The position numbers and the translations under genes were made by a program. Positions 25,733 through 35,109 of a stretch of DNA of 64,000 nucleotides are shown piece after piece. The notes under the pieces were generated by a model. The model saw only the letters and a program-made list of their open reading frames with translations, ran no database searches and was not told the origin of the DNA. The stretch is from an uncultured Bacilli bacterium (GTDB taxonomy: Bacteria > Bacillota_I > Bacilli_A > RFN20 > CAG-826), in the NCBI GenBank assembly GCA_944368975.1, contig CALVXI010000006.1, forward strand, positions 1-64,000, in the 5' to 3' direction. How positions within the stretch are numbered: position 1 is the stretch's first letter; every line of letters begins with the position of its first letter.

Positions 25733-26521
25733 TTAAAATTCGAATTTTTTTAAAATTTGTTTTAAAAAGTAAATTAATCCATCAATAATTAGGAAAATAA
25801 AAGCTATCAGAATGATACTGGCATACAATTTTTGATAATTTGCATTATAGTAAGCGCTATAAACAATTTCGCCGATTCCTCTAGTGTATTGTGGGTTAAA
25901 TAAAATCTCAGCAGTAATTTCTACTTTTATTGATAGTCCAAAGGATGATAAAAAAGAAATAAATACGTAAGGTAGCCCTAATGGTAAAATTACTTTAAAT
26001 ATAGAATTAGGCTTATAACGCCCTTCTAACTTTAGACTAAGCATAATGTTATCATCAATATTTTCAATACCACCTTTTGTAGATTCGTAAATTATTGGAA
26101 AACCTACCATAAAAACAACTATTAATATCGGTAATAAACTTCGATCAAAGAAAATAACCAATAATATAAAAATAAAACAAGGAACTGGTATACATTTTAA
26201 TAGGGATATAAATGGTTTCAATATATAACTAACATTATTAAATAATCCTGAAATTGCACCTAAAATGTAAGCAAAAAAGAATGAAATTAGTAAAGCTAAA
26301 AGCGTTCTGCCTAAAGTTATACCAATTTGTAAATATGTATTAGAATCTTTTAATAAATCAAATAAAGTTGAAAAAATTTTCGTTAAATTTGGAAAAATGA
26401 TTGAATTATTAAAGGAAATTCGAATTATTTCATAAATTGATAATATTAAAAAAATTCCTAAAATTACTAATAGGAATTTTAATAAAAACAAATTTTTAAA
26501 TTTTTGTATTTTGTTACCCAT
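25733..26521 (-). CDS. ABC transporter permease, SsuC/TauC-like
   Basis: Binding-protein-dependent transport permease (262 residues) with about six membrane helices. The EAA-type cytoplasmic loop appears as SLKLEGRYKPNSIFKVILPLGLPYVF, split here as SLKLEGRYK and FKVILPLGLPYVF near residues 164-190. Relatives import aliphatic sulfonates, taurine, nitrate or thiamine precursors. It follows its binding-protein gene by four bases. No ATPase gene is adjacent on either side. Its TAA stop is followed directly by six Cs. Confidence 0.85.
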   Translation of the reverse strand: MGNKIQKFKNLFLLKFLLVILGIFLILSIYEIIRISFNNSIIFPNLTKIFSTLFDLLKDSNTYLQIGITLGRTLLALLISFFFAYILGAISGLFNNVSYILKPFISLLKCIPVPCFIFILLVIFFDRSLLPILIVVFMVGFPIIYESTKGGIENIDDNIMLSLKLEGRYKPNSIFKVILPLGLPYVFISFLSSFGLSIKVEITAEILFNPQYTRGIGEIVYSAYYNANYQKLYASIILIAFIFLIIDGLIYFLKQILKKFEF

Positions 26522-26525
26522 TTAT

Positions 26526-27536
26526 TTAATCGTTAGCGCTACTTTCATTTGTTTCTTCACTAGCTGGATTTAAAAATTCATTAAAATCTTTTAAATCATT
26601 ATAGTTAAATTCATAATTTGGATCAACTATGCCAAATTGATTTGAATTTGATTGTAATGCATAAGCAATATTTGCATTAAAGCCAAATCGACTTTGTTGA
26701 GCCTCTAAATTTTCACTATATTCATTCATAACATCACGAACTACTTCGGGATGATTTAATGCTAAGTTTAATTGAAATTCAACATAATTTAAGAAGTTTA
26801 CCACTTCTTCACGATTGTTATTGTAATAAGAAGTATTTACAAATAAACCAGCTTGAGGAATATAATCATAATTAAATTGTTCTTGAACTAAATTAGTAAC
26901 TAAATAATCGCAAGCACTAGCTTCGTATAAAGCTTTGAAATTAGGTGTTGAATTAATTAATCCGAATAATGCAGGTTGAGCTATAAAAACCCAATCAATT
27001 TGATTTTTGGCATTTCCTATACCTAAATTTCCATTTTCATCGATTCCTTTTAAGGCTCCTTGTAAATCACTTACACCATTATTAAATGCATAATCAAATG
27101 GAGCGTTTGGAAATAATTTATTATAAACTTTATTTGGAATTTGTTGGTCTGTTCCAAAACCTAAAACATAATCATTATTAGTAGGATAAGTTCCTGCTTC
27201 TGGATTTAATTTAACTAAATGGAAATTACCACCAGTTAATAATTTTATAAAAGTATAATTTGCATTGTTTGTTTCGATTTGATTTAAACCTTGATTGGCA
27301 TCAAAAATAATATATTTATATTCATTAGATGCAAATTGAGCAAGAACATTGCTTGTAGTTGTTTCAATAATTACTTCTTCATTAGTACTTACTTCATTAA
27401 AAATAGCTAATGTTGGTGCCCCACTAGGCATAATTATATAGCCATCACCTCTAAAAAAATGATATGAATTACTAGAACAACTCGTTAAAGATGATATTAA
27501 TAATAATGGCAATAAAAATTTTGTACTTCTTTTCAT
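26526..27536 (-). CDS. ABC transporter substrate-binding lipoprotein, NMT1/SsuA-like
   Basis: Surface lipoprotein partner of the permease that follows. The signal peptide is lysine- and arginine-started with a hydrophobic core and lipobox LTSC (Cys20 lipidated). The mature part begins with serines, then IIMPSGAPTLAIFNEV, which resembles the ligand-pocket start of the NMT1/THI5 and SsuA binding-protein families. The C-terminus is acidic and low-complexity. 336 residues is normal. The ligand cannot be told from sequence. It starts three bases after the deoB stop, so it is probably cotranscribed. Confidence 0.82.
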   Translation of the reverse strand: MKRSTKFLLPLLLISSLTSCSSNSYHFFRGDGYIIMPSGAPTLAIFNEVSTNEEVIIETTTSNVLAQFASNEYKYIIFDANQGLNQIETNNANYTFIKLLTGGNFHLVKLNPEAGTYPTNNDYVLGFGTDQQIPNKVYNKLFPNAPFDYAFNNGVSDLQGALKGIDENGNLGIGNAKNQIDWVFIAQPALFGLINSTPNFKALYEASACDYLVTNLVQEQFNYDYIPQAGLFVNTSYYNNNREEVVNFLNYVEFQLNLALNHPEVVRDVMNEYSENLEAQQSRFGFNANIAYALQSNSNQFGIVDPNYEFNYNDLKDFNEFLNPASEETNESSAND

Positions 27537-27539
27537 GTT

Positions 27540-28736
27540 TTAATCTATCACTTCTGTGATTGCCTCCCCGATCATTGAATTTTCTTTTCTAAGATTGAAA
27601 TTCTTTAAAATTGTAGCACCAATATCACTAAATGAATATCTATCATTTAATTTTTTGCCGTTTGTGATTGATTTTGAATAAATTAATAAGAAAACTTTTT
27701 CTCTTGTGTGATCTGTGCCAATATAAGTTGGATCATTTCCATGATCAGCAGTGATCATTAATAAATCGTCTTCTTTTAATACATTTAATAAATCTTTTAG
27801 TTGAACATCAAATTCTTCAATTGCCTTCCCATAACCTATTGGATTACGACGATGTCCATATTCACTATCAAATTCAACCAAATTAACAAAGCATAGTCCT
27901 TTGGTGAATTCATTTCCTTTTGCTATTTCTATTGTTTTATTCATTCCATCTTCATTACTTATTGTATGAACAGTTTTCGTAACACCAGCGCCATTAAAGA
28001 TATCATTAATTTTTCCAACGCATGAAACATCATAGCCATTATTTTTTAAGATATCCATTGCAGTAATTCCACTAGGAGAAATTGTATAATCATGGCGATT
28101 GCTTGTTCTTTTAAAATTGTCTTTATTTGTACCGATAAATGGCCTTGCAATAACTCTTCCAACGAACCATTCAGGTTTCATAGTAAGTTTTCTGGCAATT
28201 TCACAACATCTATATAATTCGTTAAGCCCCATGTATTCTTCATGGCCACAAAGTTGTAAAACACTATCACTACTTGTATAAATAATTAAAGAATTCGTTT
28301 TAATTGATTCTTCACCTAGCTCTTTTAATATTTCAGTTCCACTAGCAGCTTTATTACCAATTAATTTATGACCAGTTTCTTTTTCCAATTCATCAATTAG
28401 TTCTTGAGGAAATCCAGTATCAGTAAAAGTTTGAAATGGCTTAGTTGTGTATATTCCCATCATTTCCCAATGTCCAGTCATCGTATCTTTTCCATTGCTT
28501 TTCTCATTTAATCTAACAGAAAATGAATTTGGATGTTCGATAATTGTTGAACCTTTAATTTCATCTAAATCACCAATTCCTAAAGCATTAAGATTAGGAA
28601 TATTTAAACCATTTTCAAATTTTTCACTAATATGTTTAAAAGTATTGGTGCCTTCATCATTAAACTTTTTTGCATCAAGAGCATCCCCGATTCCTAAACT
28701 ATCCATTACGATAAGAAATATACGTTTATATTGCAT
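27540..28736 (-). CDS. deoB: Phosphopentomutase DeoB
   Basis: Interconverts ribose- or deoxyribose-1-phosphate and the 5-phosphate in nucleoside salvage. Alkaline-phosphatase-superfamily metal sites are visible: MDSLGIGDALD at the start, KDTMTGHWEMMG with the phosphorylated Thr near residue 86, and TADHGNDPTY ... DHTRE toward the C-terminus. 398 residues is normal. It follows xerD as in B. subtilis (ripX-drm), and has its own promoter in the xerD end and the ribosome binding site AAGGAG. Confidence 0.96.
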   Translation of the reverse strand: MQYKRIFLIVMDSLGIGDALDAKKFNDEGTNTFKHISEKFENGLNIPNLNALGIGDLDEIKGSTIIEHPNSFSVRLNEKSNGKDTMTGHWEMMGIYTTKPFQTFTDTGFPQELIDELEKETGHKLIGNKAASGTEILKELGEESIKTNSLIIYTSSDSVLQLCGHEEYMGLNELYRCCEIARKLTMKPEWFVGRVIARPFIGTNKDNFKRTSNRHDYTISPSGITAMDILKNNGYDVSCVGKINDIFNGAGVTKTVHTISNEDGMNKTIEIAKGNEFTKGLCFVNLVEFDSEYGHRRNPIGYGKAIEEFDVQLKDLLNVLKEDDLLMITADHGNDPTYIGTDHTREKVFLLIYSKSITNGKKLNDRYSFSDIGATILKNFNLRKENSMIGEAITEVID

Positions 28737-28760
28737 AAAATTTCTCCTTATTACGTTAAA

Positions 28761-28789
28761 ATTATAAATTACTTATTTTGAGAATACAA
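28761..28789 (-). promoter_or_regulatory. deoB promoter
   Basis: TTGTAT (28784-28789, -) and TATAAT (28761-28766, -) are separated by exactly 17 bases. The -35 falls inside the last codons of xerD. Confidence 0.6.
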
Positions 28790-29656
28790 ATCAATTGACT
28801 TTAGAATTTTTTTAGTGGAAATATGAGTATAAATTTGAGTAGTTTCAATATTTGAATGTCCTAATAGTTCCTGTACAACTCGTAAATCAGCTCCATTTTC
28901 TAATAGATGTGTTGCAAAACTATGACGAAGGGTGTGTGGCGAGATTTCTTTAGTTATTCCAGCTAATTTTGCATATTTTTTTATTGTTTTAAAAAAATAT
29001 TGTCTAGTAAATGGCTTCTTCGTTTTAAAATTATAAAATAAGAATTTTTGTTTTCTTAACTGATAGGAATTATTAACTATTTGAATGTATTTATTTAAAT
29101 ACTCAACACATATATTGTTTAATGGGATACTTCTTTCTTTATTTCCTTTACCTTTTATTGTTATTATTTTTTCTTCAAAATTAATTTCACTCTTTTTTAA
29201 ATTTAATAATTCACTAACTCTTAATCCAGCACTATACATCGTTAAAATCATTACTTTATCGCGATATGAATCAAAATCGTTTTCGTCAATTGCGTTTAAC
29301 AATGCTTTAATTTCATTAAAAGTTAAAAAAGAAGGAATATGCTTTTCTCTTTTAGGAAGAATTACGCTACTATAAATATCTTTTGCGCAATTTTCGTCTT
29401 CTAAAAATTTATAAAAATTATTTATTGTTGATACTCTTCTAGCAATCGTTTGAGGTGATAATTCATCTAATGAAAGATTATAAATAAATTCTTTTACTAG
29501 ATCTTTATTAAGATCTTCTACATTTTTAATCTCAGGAAAATACTTTAAGAAAACTTTTAAATCTTCTTTATATGAAGGAATCGTTGAATTTTGATTTAGT
29601 CCTTCTTCAACTAACTTAAATTGAATAAATAATTCAATAGCATCATTTATTTCCAT
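28769..29656 (-). CDS. xerD: Tyrosine recombinase XerD
   Basis: Site-specific recombinase that, with XerC, resolves chromosome dimers at dif. The full catalytic set is visible: Arg146 (AGLRVSELL), Lys170 (KGKGNKER), His241 and Arg244 (HTLRHSF), His267 (LGHSNI) and the nucleophile Tyr276 (TQIYTH). 295 residues and the deoB neighbour fit XerD rather than XerS/XerH or a phage integrase. It overlaps dinB by 14 bases. The predicted dif target is 4 kb away. Confidence 0.93.
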   Translation of the reverse strand: MEINDAIELFIQFKLVEEGLNQNSTIPSYKEDLKVFLKYFPEIKNVEDLNKDLVKEFIYNLSLDELSPQTIARRVSTINNFYKFLEDENCAKDIYSSVILPKREKHIPSFLTFNEIKALLNAIDENDFDSYRDKVMILTMYSAGLRVSELLNLKKSEINFEEKIITIKGKGNKERSIPLNNICVEYLNKYIQIVNNSYQLRKQKFLFYNFKTKKPFTRQYFFKTIKKYAKLAGITKEISPHTLRHSFATHLLENGADLRVVQELLGHSNIETTQIYTHISTKKILKSIDLYSQNK

Positions 29657-30851
29657 TTTTGTTACCTAATTTATCACTTAAGCGCATAAATACATCTTTA
29701 TTTAATTGACGGTTTAATTCGTTTATTAAAAGAAATGATTTATTTTCTTTTTCATGTTCTTCGTAATTGTCAAATGTCATTTGAGTCACAATATCATGCT
29801 TATCTTTGAAATTTTTAACAGTAAAACCAACTAATCTTATAACCTCATGATTAAATGATTGTTTGAATAGCTTTATAGCTTCTTTATATATAAAATCGTA
29901 ATTATCAGAGTATTCGTTAAATGACTTCGAAAAAGATGTTGTTTTAAAATTTGTTTCACACGCAGCGTTTTTATAGGAAATTGTTATTGTTTTACATACT
30001 TTTCCTTCACTTATTAATGAATTTACAACGCTTTTTATTTCTTTATCTAAATATGTTTTAATTACATTTTCGTCATTAGTGTCGTAATCAAACGTTCTAG
30101 ACATCCCTATTGATTTAGGGTCATCGAATTGTGTTTCTACTATATCTGATGATTTTCCTTCTAGTAAATTAGGGATCTCGTCAGCAAATTTTCCAAGCAA
30201 TTCCATAACTTTTTGGTCATTATTTTTGATAGAGTCATATAAATCTCCTATTGTGTTAATACCAATAGCATTTAATTTTGGAAAAGTTTTTTTGCCAATG
30301 CCAAAGAAATCTTTAACTGGTAAGGGAAATAACATTTTTTTAATATCTTTATTACGTATAATGGTTAAACCTAATGGCTTATGATAATCGCTTGCCATTT
30401 TTGCAATAAATTTTGTAGTTCCAACACCTATCGAACATTTCAATTTTGTTTTTGAATAAAGTCCATTTTGAATTTTTCTTAAAATCTTTAATATATCTTC
30501 TTTAGAGTTTCTATAGTATTCAGTTAAATCTAAAAAACATTCATCGATTGAAACTTGTTCAATAATTCTAGAAAATTGTTTTAAAAAAGATATAAATTCT
30601 CGCGAAAGTAAATTATAAAATTGGTAATCACCAGGTATTATCAAAATATCTTTACATAACATCTTTGCTTGAAAAGTTGGCATTCCACTATGAACCCCAT
30701 ATTCTCTTGCTTTATAAGAACAAGTTGAAACAATCCCTCCTCTACCATCTTGGCCAACCAAAAATGGTTTATTTTCTAAATTAGGATTTTTTATTTCTTC
30801 AGCTCTACAGAAAAAGGCATCAAGATCAATATGCAAAATTATTTTAGACAT
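29643..30851 (-). CDS. dinB: DNA polymerase IV
   Basis: Y-family translesion polymerase. The catalytic acidic residues lie in HIDLDAFF near residue 7 and SIDECFLDLT near 101. The helix-hairpin-helix FFGIGKKTFPKL and the little-finger domain start at SIGMSRTF. 402 residues is normal. No beta-clamp-binding motif was picked out with confidence at the C-terminus. It is followed by xerD in an overlapping frame. Confidence 0.95.
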   Translation of the reverse strand: MSKIILHIDLDAFFCRAEEIKNPNLENKPFLVGQDGRGGIVSTCSYKAREYGVHSGMPTFQAKMLCKDILIIPGDYQFYNLLSREFISFLKQFSRIIEQVSIDECFLDLTEYYRNSKEDILKILRKIQNGLYSKTKLKCSIGVGTTKFIAKMASDYHKPLGLTIIRNKDIKKMLFPLPVKDFFGIGKKTFPKLNAIGINTIGDLYDSIKNNDQKVMELLGKFADEIPNLLEGKSSDIVETQFDDPKSIGMSRTFDYDTNDENVIKTYLDKEIKSVVNSLISEGKVCKTITISYKNAACETNFKTTSFSKSFNEYSDNYDFIYKEAIKLFKQSFNHEVIRLVGFTVKNFKDKHDIVTQMTFDNYEEHEKENKSFLLINELNRQLNKDVFMRLSDKLGNKNGNK

Positions 30852-30900
30852 ACCATTAATTAACTAAAAATATACTAAAAAAATACTGAAATGAGTTGTT

Positions 30901-31086
30901 TTACTTACTTTCAATATCCTTTTTTATATTTTCTAGCTTCTTATCAACTTCACCTATAATTTTTTTAGCTTCATCGTAAAGTTTTATTGCATCTTCCAAA
31001 GGTATTTCGGAATCAGATAATTGTTTTGCAATTTCTTCTACTCTTTTTATTTGAGCATCGATATTTTTCTTATTCTCATTTGGCAT
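30901..31086 (-). CDS. xseB: Exodeoxyribonuclease VII small subunit
   Basis: A 61-residue helical partner of XseA in single-strand exonuclease VII. The family pattern AQIKRVEEIAKQLSDSEIPL followed by EDAIKLYDEA is visible. A longer reading from TTG 31107 would include the ribosome binding site; ATG 31086 has AGGAGG nine bases upstream and is preferred. It overlaps the xseA end by 11 bases. Confidence 0.93.
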   Translation of the reverse strand: MPNENKKNIDAQIKRVEEIAKQLSDSEIPLEDAIKLYDEAKKIIGEVDKKLENIKKDIESK

Positions 31087-32365
31087 AAGGTGATACCTCC
31101 TTAACAACAGCTTTTGCCTTGCCTTCCTTTAAGTAAATATTTATTTCTTGATTTATTGTTAAGTCATTAATTGATTTAATAGTATTATTATTTAAATCTT
31201 TTAATACGCTATAACCTTTTTTAAAAATCTCATTTGGATTTAATGTCTCAATAATTTTATCATAATTTAATAACTTAAGGTGATTATGATTAATAAGATT
31301 CAAAAGCTTCTCTTTTATATTCTTATTAATATTCTCTAAATTTGTTTGTTTTAAGTTTATTAAGTGTGAAATTTTTTGTTCCATTTCAATTCTATAATTA
31401 TTTAATAATATTTGTCTTTCTAAAAATATATTAGAAATATCTTGAAAAACTTTTAAATCTTTCAAAGAATTTAATTTAATTTGTTTATTTTGAATAATTC
31501 TTACTATTTTATCATGTAAATTATTTTCAATTTGGTGTAGATCATTAATAACATCAAGATAATTAGGAACAGCAATCTCACAAGCACCTGTTGGAGTAGA
31601 GGCATGCTTATCACTCACATAATCAACAAATGTTGAATTAATTTCATGCCCAATCGCTGATATTAATGGAATATTTAAATTATAAATAAATCTAACTAAA
31701 TCCTCATTATCAAAAGGTGTTAAATCATCACTAGCACCACCACCTCTACCTAAAATTATTAGTTCAGGTTTATCAAGAATTACTTCTTTTAAGGTACGAA
31801 TAATATCTTCAGGTGCTTTTTCTCCTTGAACTAAACAAGTATAAAATTTATATTGACCAATAGGCCATCTTCTAATTAAGTTAAATCTAAAATCTTCAAT
31901 AGCGGCGCTATTTTTTCCAGTAACGATAGCAATTTTAATTGGATATAAAGGAATAGGAAGTTTATGTTCTTCGTTAAATAGTCCTTCTTTAAGAAGTTTA
32001 TTTTTTAATTGCTCTCTTTTTAATAAATTAATTCCCTTTCCATATTGAGTTAATGAATGAATTATCACTTGATAAGTTCCATTAACTTTATAACTTGATA
32101 TTTCTCCACAAATTAATACTTCATCACCGTTTTTAAATTCTTCTTTAATTGAATAATAGTCGTATTTAAAAATTACAGCGTTAATTAATGAATTTTCATC
32201 TTTAAGCGCAAAATAATGATGACCGCTTCTATTTGGCCCTCGGTAATTAGTTATTTCTCCTTTTAAATATATCTTATGGAATTGAGGAATATTAGCGAAC
32301 AAATCATGAATAATATCATTAATTTCACTAATTGATAAATAAATTTGATTATTAATTTCTTCCAT
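31076..32365 (-). CDS. xseA: Exodeoxyribonuclease VII large subunit
   Basis: Catalytic subunit of exonuclease VII. The N-terminal OB fold includes YLKGEITNYRG and GHHYFALKDE. The catalytic domain has TGKNSAAIEDF, LGRGGGASDDL, and SAIGHEINSTFVD with DKHASTPTGAC. A coiled-coil region follows, then the closing FKKGYSVL motif. 429 residues is normal. It abuts nusB with no spacing. Confidence 0.95.
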   Translation of the reverse strand: MEEINNQIYLSISEINDIIHDLFANIPQFHKIYLKGEITNYRGPNRSGHHYFALKDENSLINAVIFKYDYYSIKEEFKNGDEVLICGEISSYKVNGTYQVIIHSLTQYGKGINLLKREQLKNKLLKEGLFNEEHKLPIPLYPIKIAIVTGKNSAAIEDFRFNLIRRWPIGQYKFYTCLVQGEKAPEDIIRTLKEVILDKPELIILGRGGGASDDLTPFDNEDLVRFIYNLNIPLISAIGHEINSTFVDYVSDKHASTPTGACEIAVPNYLDVINDLHQIENNLHDKIVRIIQNKQIKLNSLKDLKVFQDISNIFLERQILLNNYRIEMEQKISHLINLKQTNLENINKNIKEKLLNLINHNHLKLLNYDKIIETLNPNEIFKKGYSVLKDLNNNTIKSINDLTINQEINIYLKEGKAKAVVKEVSPYAK

Positions 32366-32773
32366 TTATTTTAAACAGTTATCAAGAACACCATTTATAA
32401 AGCGATAATCTTTATCATCGCCATATTTTTTAGCTAATTTTACAGATATATTTATGATTATAGGTTTTTCAATTTCTTTAATATACATAAATTCTGTAAT
32501 GGCCATTATTAAAATTGCTTGCATACAGTAATTCAAGCGTTTGAATTTCCATTTATTCAAAAATTTTGATGCGTACTCGATAATCTCGTTTTGATTTTTT
32601 AAGGCTTTAATTAAAGTTTCTTTACTATATGTGTCAACTTCATTATAAGGTTCATCAAAAATTAACTCGACAAGGCCTTGAACATTGATTGGTACATCAC
32701 ATGTTTCAAGGATAAGAAAAGAATAAATAGTTTGAAAGACTAAATCATGTGCGTGATTACGTGATATTTCCAT
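32366..32773 (-). CDS. nusB: Transcription antitermination factor NusB
   Basis: All-helical factor that binds boxA RNA with S10 and aids rRNA transcription. Family features: an N-terminal SRNHAHDLVFQTIYSF (matching RRxAREAALQxLY), and a C-terminal IMAITEFMYIKEIEKPIIINISVKLAKKYG pattern, seen as AITEF and NISVKLAKKYGDD. 135 residues is normal. The order yqhY-nusB-xseA-xseB follows Bacillus, with folD missing. Confidence 0.92.
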   Translation of the reverse strand: MEISRNHAHDLVFQTIYSFLILETCDVPINVQGLVELIFDEPYNEVDTYSKETLIKALKNQNEIIEYASKFLNKWKFKRLNYCMQAILIMAITEFMYIKEIEKPIIINISVKLAKKYGDDKDYRFINGVLDNCLK

Positions 32774-32776
32774 AAT

Positions 32777-33106
32777 TTATTTATTTTGCTTAACCTTTAT
32801 TTCGATATCAAAAGGAGCAACATCACAAATCATTAATAAGTTTGTTGTAATAATATCGCTGATGTTACTTTTAACTTGATCAACATCAACATCTTTTTCA
32901 ACTAAAACATTAAAACGATAAAATACTTTATTATCCTTAATATTAACTATAACATCATCATTAAGATTAATACCTTTTTTATTAGTTCTTTTAATAACTT
33001 CCTTAACGCTATTTAATGCGTGCTCACCTAGTGAGACAAAAACTTTTTTACTTAAAGCAAGAGTTCCAGAATTATTAAAACGATTTAAATAAACATAATT
33101 TTCCAT
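32777..33106 (-). CDS. Asp23/Gls24 family protein (YqhY-like)
   Basis: A 109-residue member of the Asp23/Gls24 envelope-stress family. Recognisable are an N-terminal GTLALSKKVFVSLGEHAL (usually GxIxIsxeVIxxIa) and a C-terminal VDQVKSNISDIITTNL region with alternating strands. In B. subtilis the nusB-linked copy YqhY affects fatty-acid synthesis control; the same role here is inference. It lies three bases before nusB and just after tkt. Confidence 0.82.
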   Translation of the reverse strand: MENYVYLNRFNNSGTLALSKKVFVSLGEHALNSVKEVIKRTNKKGINLNDDVIVNIKDNKVFYRFNVLVEKDVDVDQVKSNISDIITTNLLMICDVAPFDIEIKVKQNK

Positions 33107-33111
33107 ATAAA

Positions 33112-35106
33112 TTACCTAATATAATTTAAGATTACTTTAGCAATATTTTCTTTTGTAAATCCAAATTTTTTAATAACATCATTTGCTTTACCACTTGCTC
33201 CAAAAGTATCAATTCCGAAGGAATATTTAGCATATTTATGCCATCCAAATGTTGAAGACATTTCAATTGTCATACGATGTGCATAATCGTTTCCTAACAC
33301 ACTAATTTGATATTCTTTAGATTGTTTATCAAAATATTCCATACAAGGCATTGAAACAACTCTTATATCAACACCTAATGAATATAAATAAGCTTTAACT
33401 TCAAGTGCTAAACTAACTTCACTACCTGTAGCAATAAGTGTAAAATCTGGACGATTTCCACGTTCTCTAGATATAATATAAGCACCTTTTTTAACTTCTT
33501 CATAAATAGAACTATTTTTTAATAAAGGTAAATTTTGTCTAGATAAGATAATTGCACTTGGTGTTTTATCTTCTTCTAAAGCTAAACGATAACTTGCATA
33601 AGTTTCTTTAGCATCACATGGTCTAAATACATTTAGATTAGGCATTGACCTTAAAGCAGCAAGTTGTTCGATAGGTTGATGAGTTGGTCCATCTTCTCCT
33701 ACAGCTAATGAATCATGTGAGAATAAATAAATATTTGGTAAATGTTGCAAAGCAGCCATTCTTATAGCACTTTTAGCATAATCACTGAAAACTAAGAAGG
33801 CACCATTATATGTTCTTAAACCACCATGGAGTAAAATACCATTTGTAGCTGCACACATGAAAAATTCTCTAATTCCAAAATTTATATTAGTCCCAGCTCT
33901 ATTTTTTGGGCCAAAATTACTTCCATTAGCAAGTTTAGTCATAACACTACTTGCAACATCGGCACTTCCACCTACAAAGTTTGGTAATAATTCATGATAA
34001 TAATTTAAAATACGTAATGATGAATTTCTAGTTGATTCACTTGTTAAATCATCCATCTTCATGTACTTCTTATCTAAATATTCTTTTATATTGTTTGTTG
34101 ATAAATCCATAATTTTTGTATAAAGGAATGGATCGTCTTCTTGAATTTTAGATATAGTAACTTGATATTTATGATATGCCTCTTCTCCTCTTTTTAAGAA
34201 AGAATCTTTTAAGCGATCATAAACTTCTTGAGGTATTTCAAATGGTGGCTTTGTATAGCCATAGCTTAATTTTGCATAATTTCCATCTTCTTCACCTAAA
34301 GGAGAGCCATGTACTTTGTTAGTACCTTGATTTTTACTTCCATAGCCAATAATTGTTTTAAAAATAATTAAAGTTGGTTTATCGGTTGAAGTTTGAGCTT
34401 CTTTAAGAGCTTTTTTAATTTTTTTGAGGTTATTTCCATCTTTAACATAAATAACATTCCAGTTAGCAGCATGGAAACGTCCAATAACATTTTCATCACT
34501 AGATAATGATAAACTACCATCTAAAGTGACATCATTACTATCATATAATAAGATTAATTTATTTAATTTTTGTAACCCTGCAAAAGTAATTGCCTCTTGA
34601 GAAATACCTTCCTCTAAACATCCATCACCACAGACACAATATGTATAGTGATTATAAAGCTTTGAACCATATTGAGCACTTAACATTGTTTCAGCCATTG
34701 CTAAACCAACTGCTTCAGCAATTCCTTGTCCTAAAGGTCCGCTTCCAGCATCGATTCCAGGAGTCATATGGACTTCAGGATGTCCTGGAGTCTTACTTCC
34801 GAGTTGTCTAAATTCTTGAAGATCATCGATTGAAATATCATAGCTACATAAGTGTAAAATCGTATATAAAAGCATTGAAGCGTGTCCACAACTTAAAACA
34901 AGACGGTCACGATTAATCCAATTAGGTTGGAAAGGATTAGCAACAAAGAAATCTTTATACAAAACATATAAAATAGGTGCTAAATCTAAGGCAGCACCAG
35001 GATGGCCGCTTTTAGCCTTATTGATTCCATCAATACATGTTGCACGTATACTAGCAACAGCTAAATCATCAATTTTTTTAATTTTCTTAATCTTATTATT
35101 GCTCAT
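33112..35106 (-). CDS. tkt: Transketolase
   Basis: Thiamine-diphosphate enzyme of the non-oxidative pentose phosphate pathway. Motifs: SGHPGAALDLAPI near the start (substrate His), the cofactor motif CGDGCLEEGISQE with a distal NDVT, and the second half DSLAVGEDGPTHQPIEQLA (transketolase signature 2). 664 residues is normal. The ribosome binding site AAGGAG precedes it. It lies between aspS and the Asp23-family gene, all spaced 3-6 bases. Confidence 0.96.
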   Translation of the reverse strand: MSNNKIKKIKKIDDLAVASIRATCIDGINKAKSGHPGAALDLAPILYVLYKDFFVANPFQPNWINRDRLVLSCGHASMLLYTILHLCSYDISIDDLQEFRQLGSKTPGHPEVHMTPGIDAGSGPLGQGIAEAVGLAMAETMLSAQYGSKLYNHYTYCVCGDGCLEEGISQEAITFAGLQKLNKLILLYDSNDVTLDGSLSLSSDENVIGRFHAANWNVIYVKDGNNLKKIKKALKEAQTSTDKPTLIIFKTIIGYGSKNQGTNKVHGSPLGEEDGNYAKLSYGYTKPPFEIPQEVYDRLKDSFLKRGEEAYHKYQVTISKIQEDDPFLYTKIMDLSTNNIKEYLDKKYMKMDDLTSESTRNSSLRILNYYHELLPNFVGGSADVASSVMTKLANGSNFGPKNRAGTNINFGIREFFMCAATNGILLHGGLRTYNGAFLVFSDYAKSAIRMAALQHLPNIYLFSHDSLAVGEDGPTHQPIEQLAALRSMPNLNVFRPCDAKETYASYRLALEEDKTPSAIILSRQNLPLLKNSSIYEEVKKGAYIISRERGNRPDFTLIATGSEVSLALEVKAYLYSLGVDIRVVSMPCMEYFDKQSKEYQISVLGNDYAHRMTIEMSSTFGWHKYAKYSFGIDTFGASGKANDVIKKFGFTKENIAKVILNYIR

Positions 35107-35109
35107 AAA

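Noticed and set aside
28447-28767. 106-codon + strand reading frame opposite deoB
   Set aside because: It is a shadow of deoB on the other strand, with no ribosome binding site or family resemblance. The same was concluded for the other open frames lying inside well-identified genes.
28769-29656. Phage or mobile-element integrase
   Set aside because: Length, deoB linkage and overlap with housekeeping dinB indicate chromosomal XerD; no phage genes or att repeats were seen.
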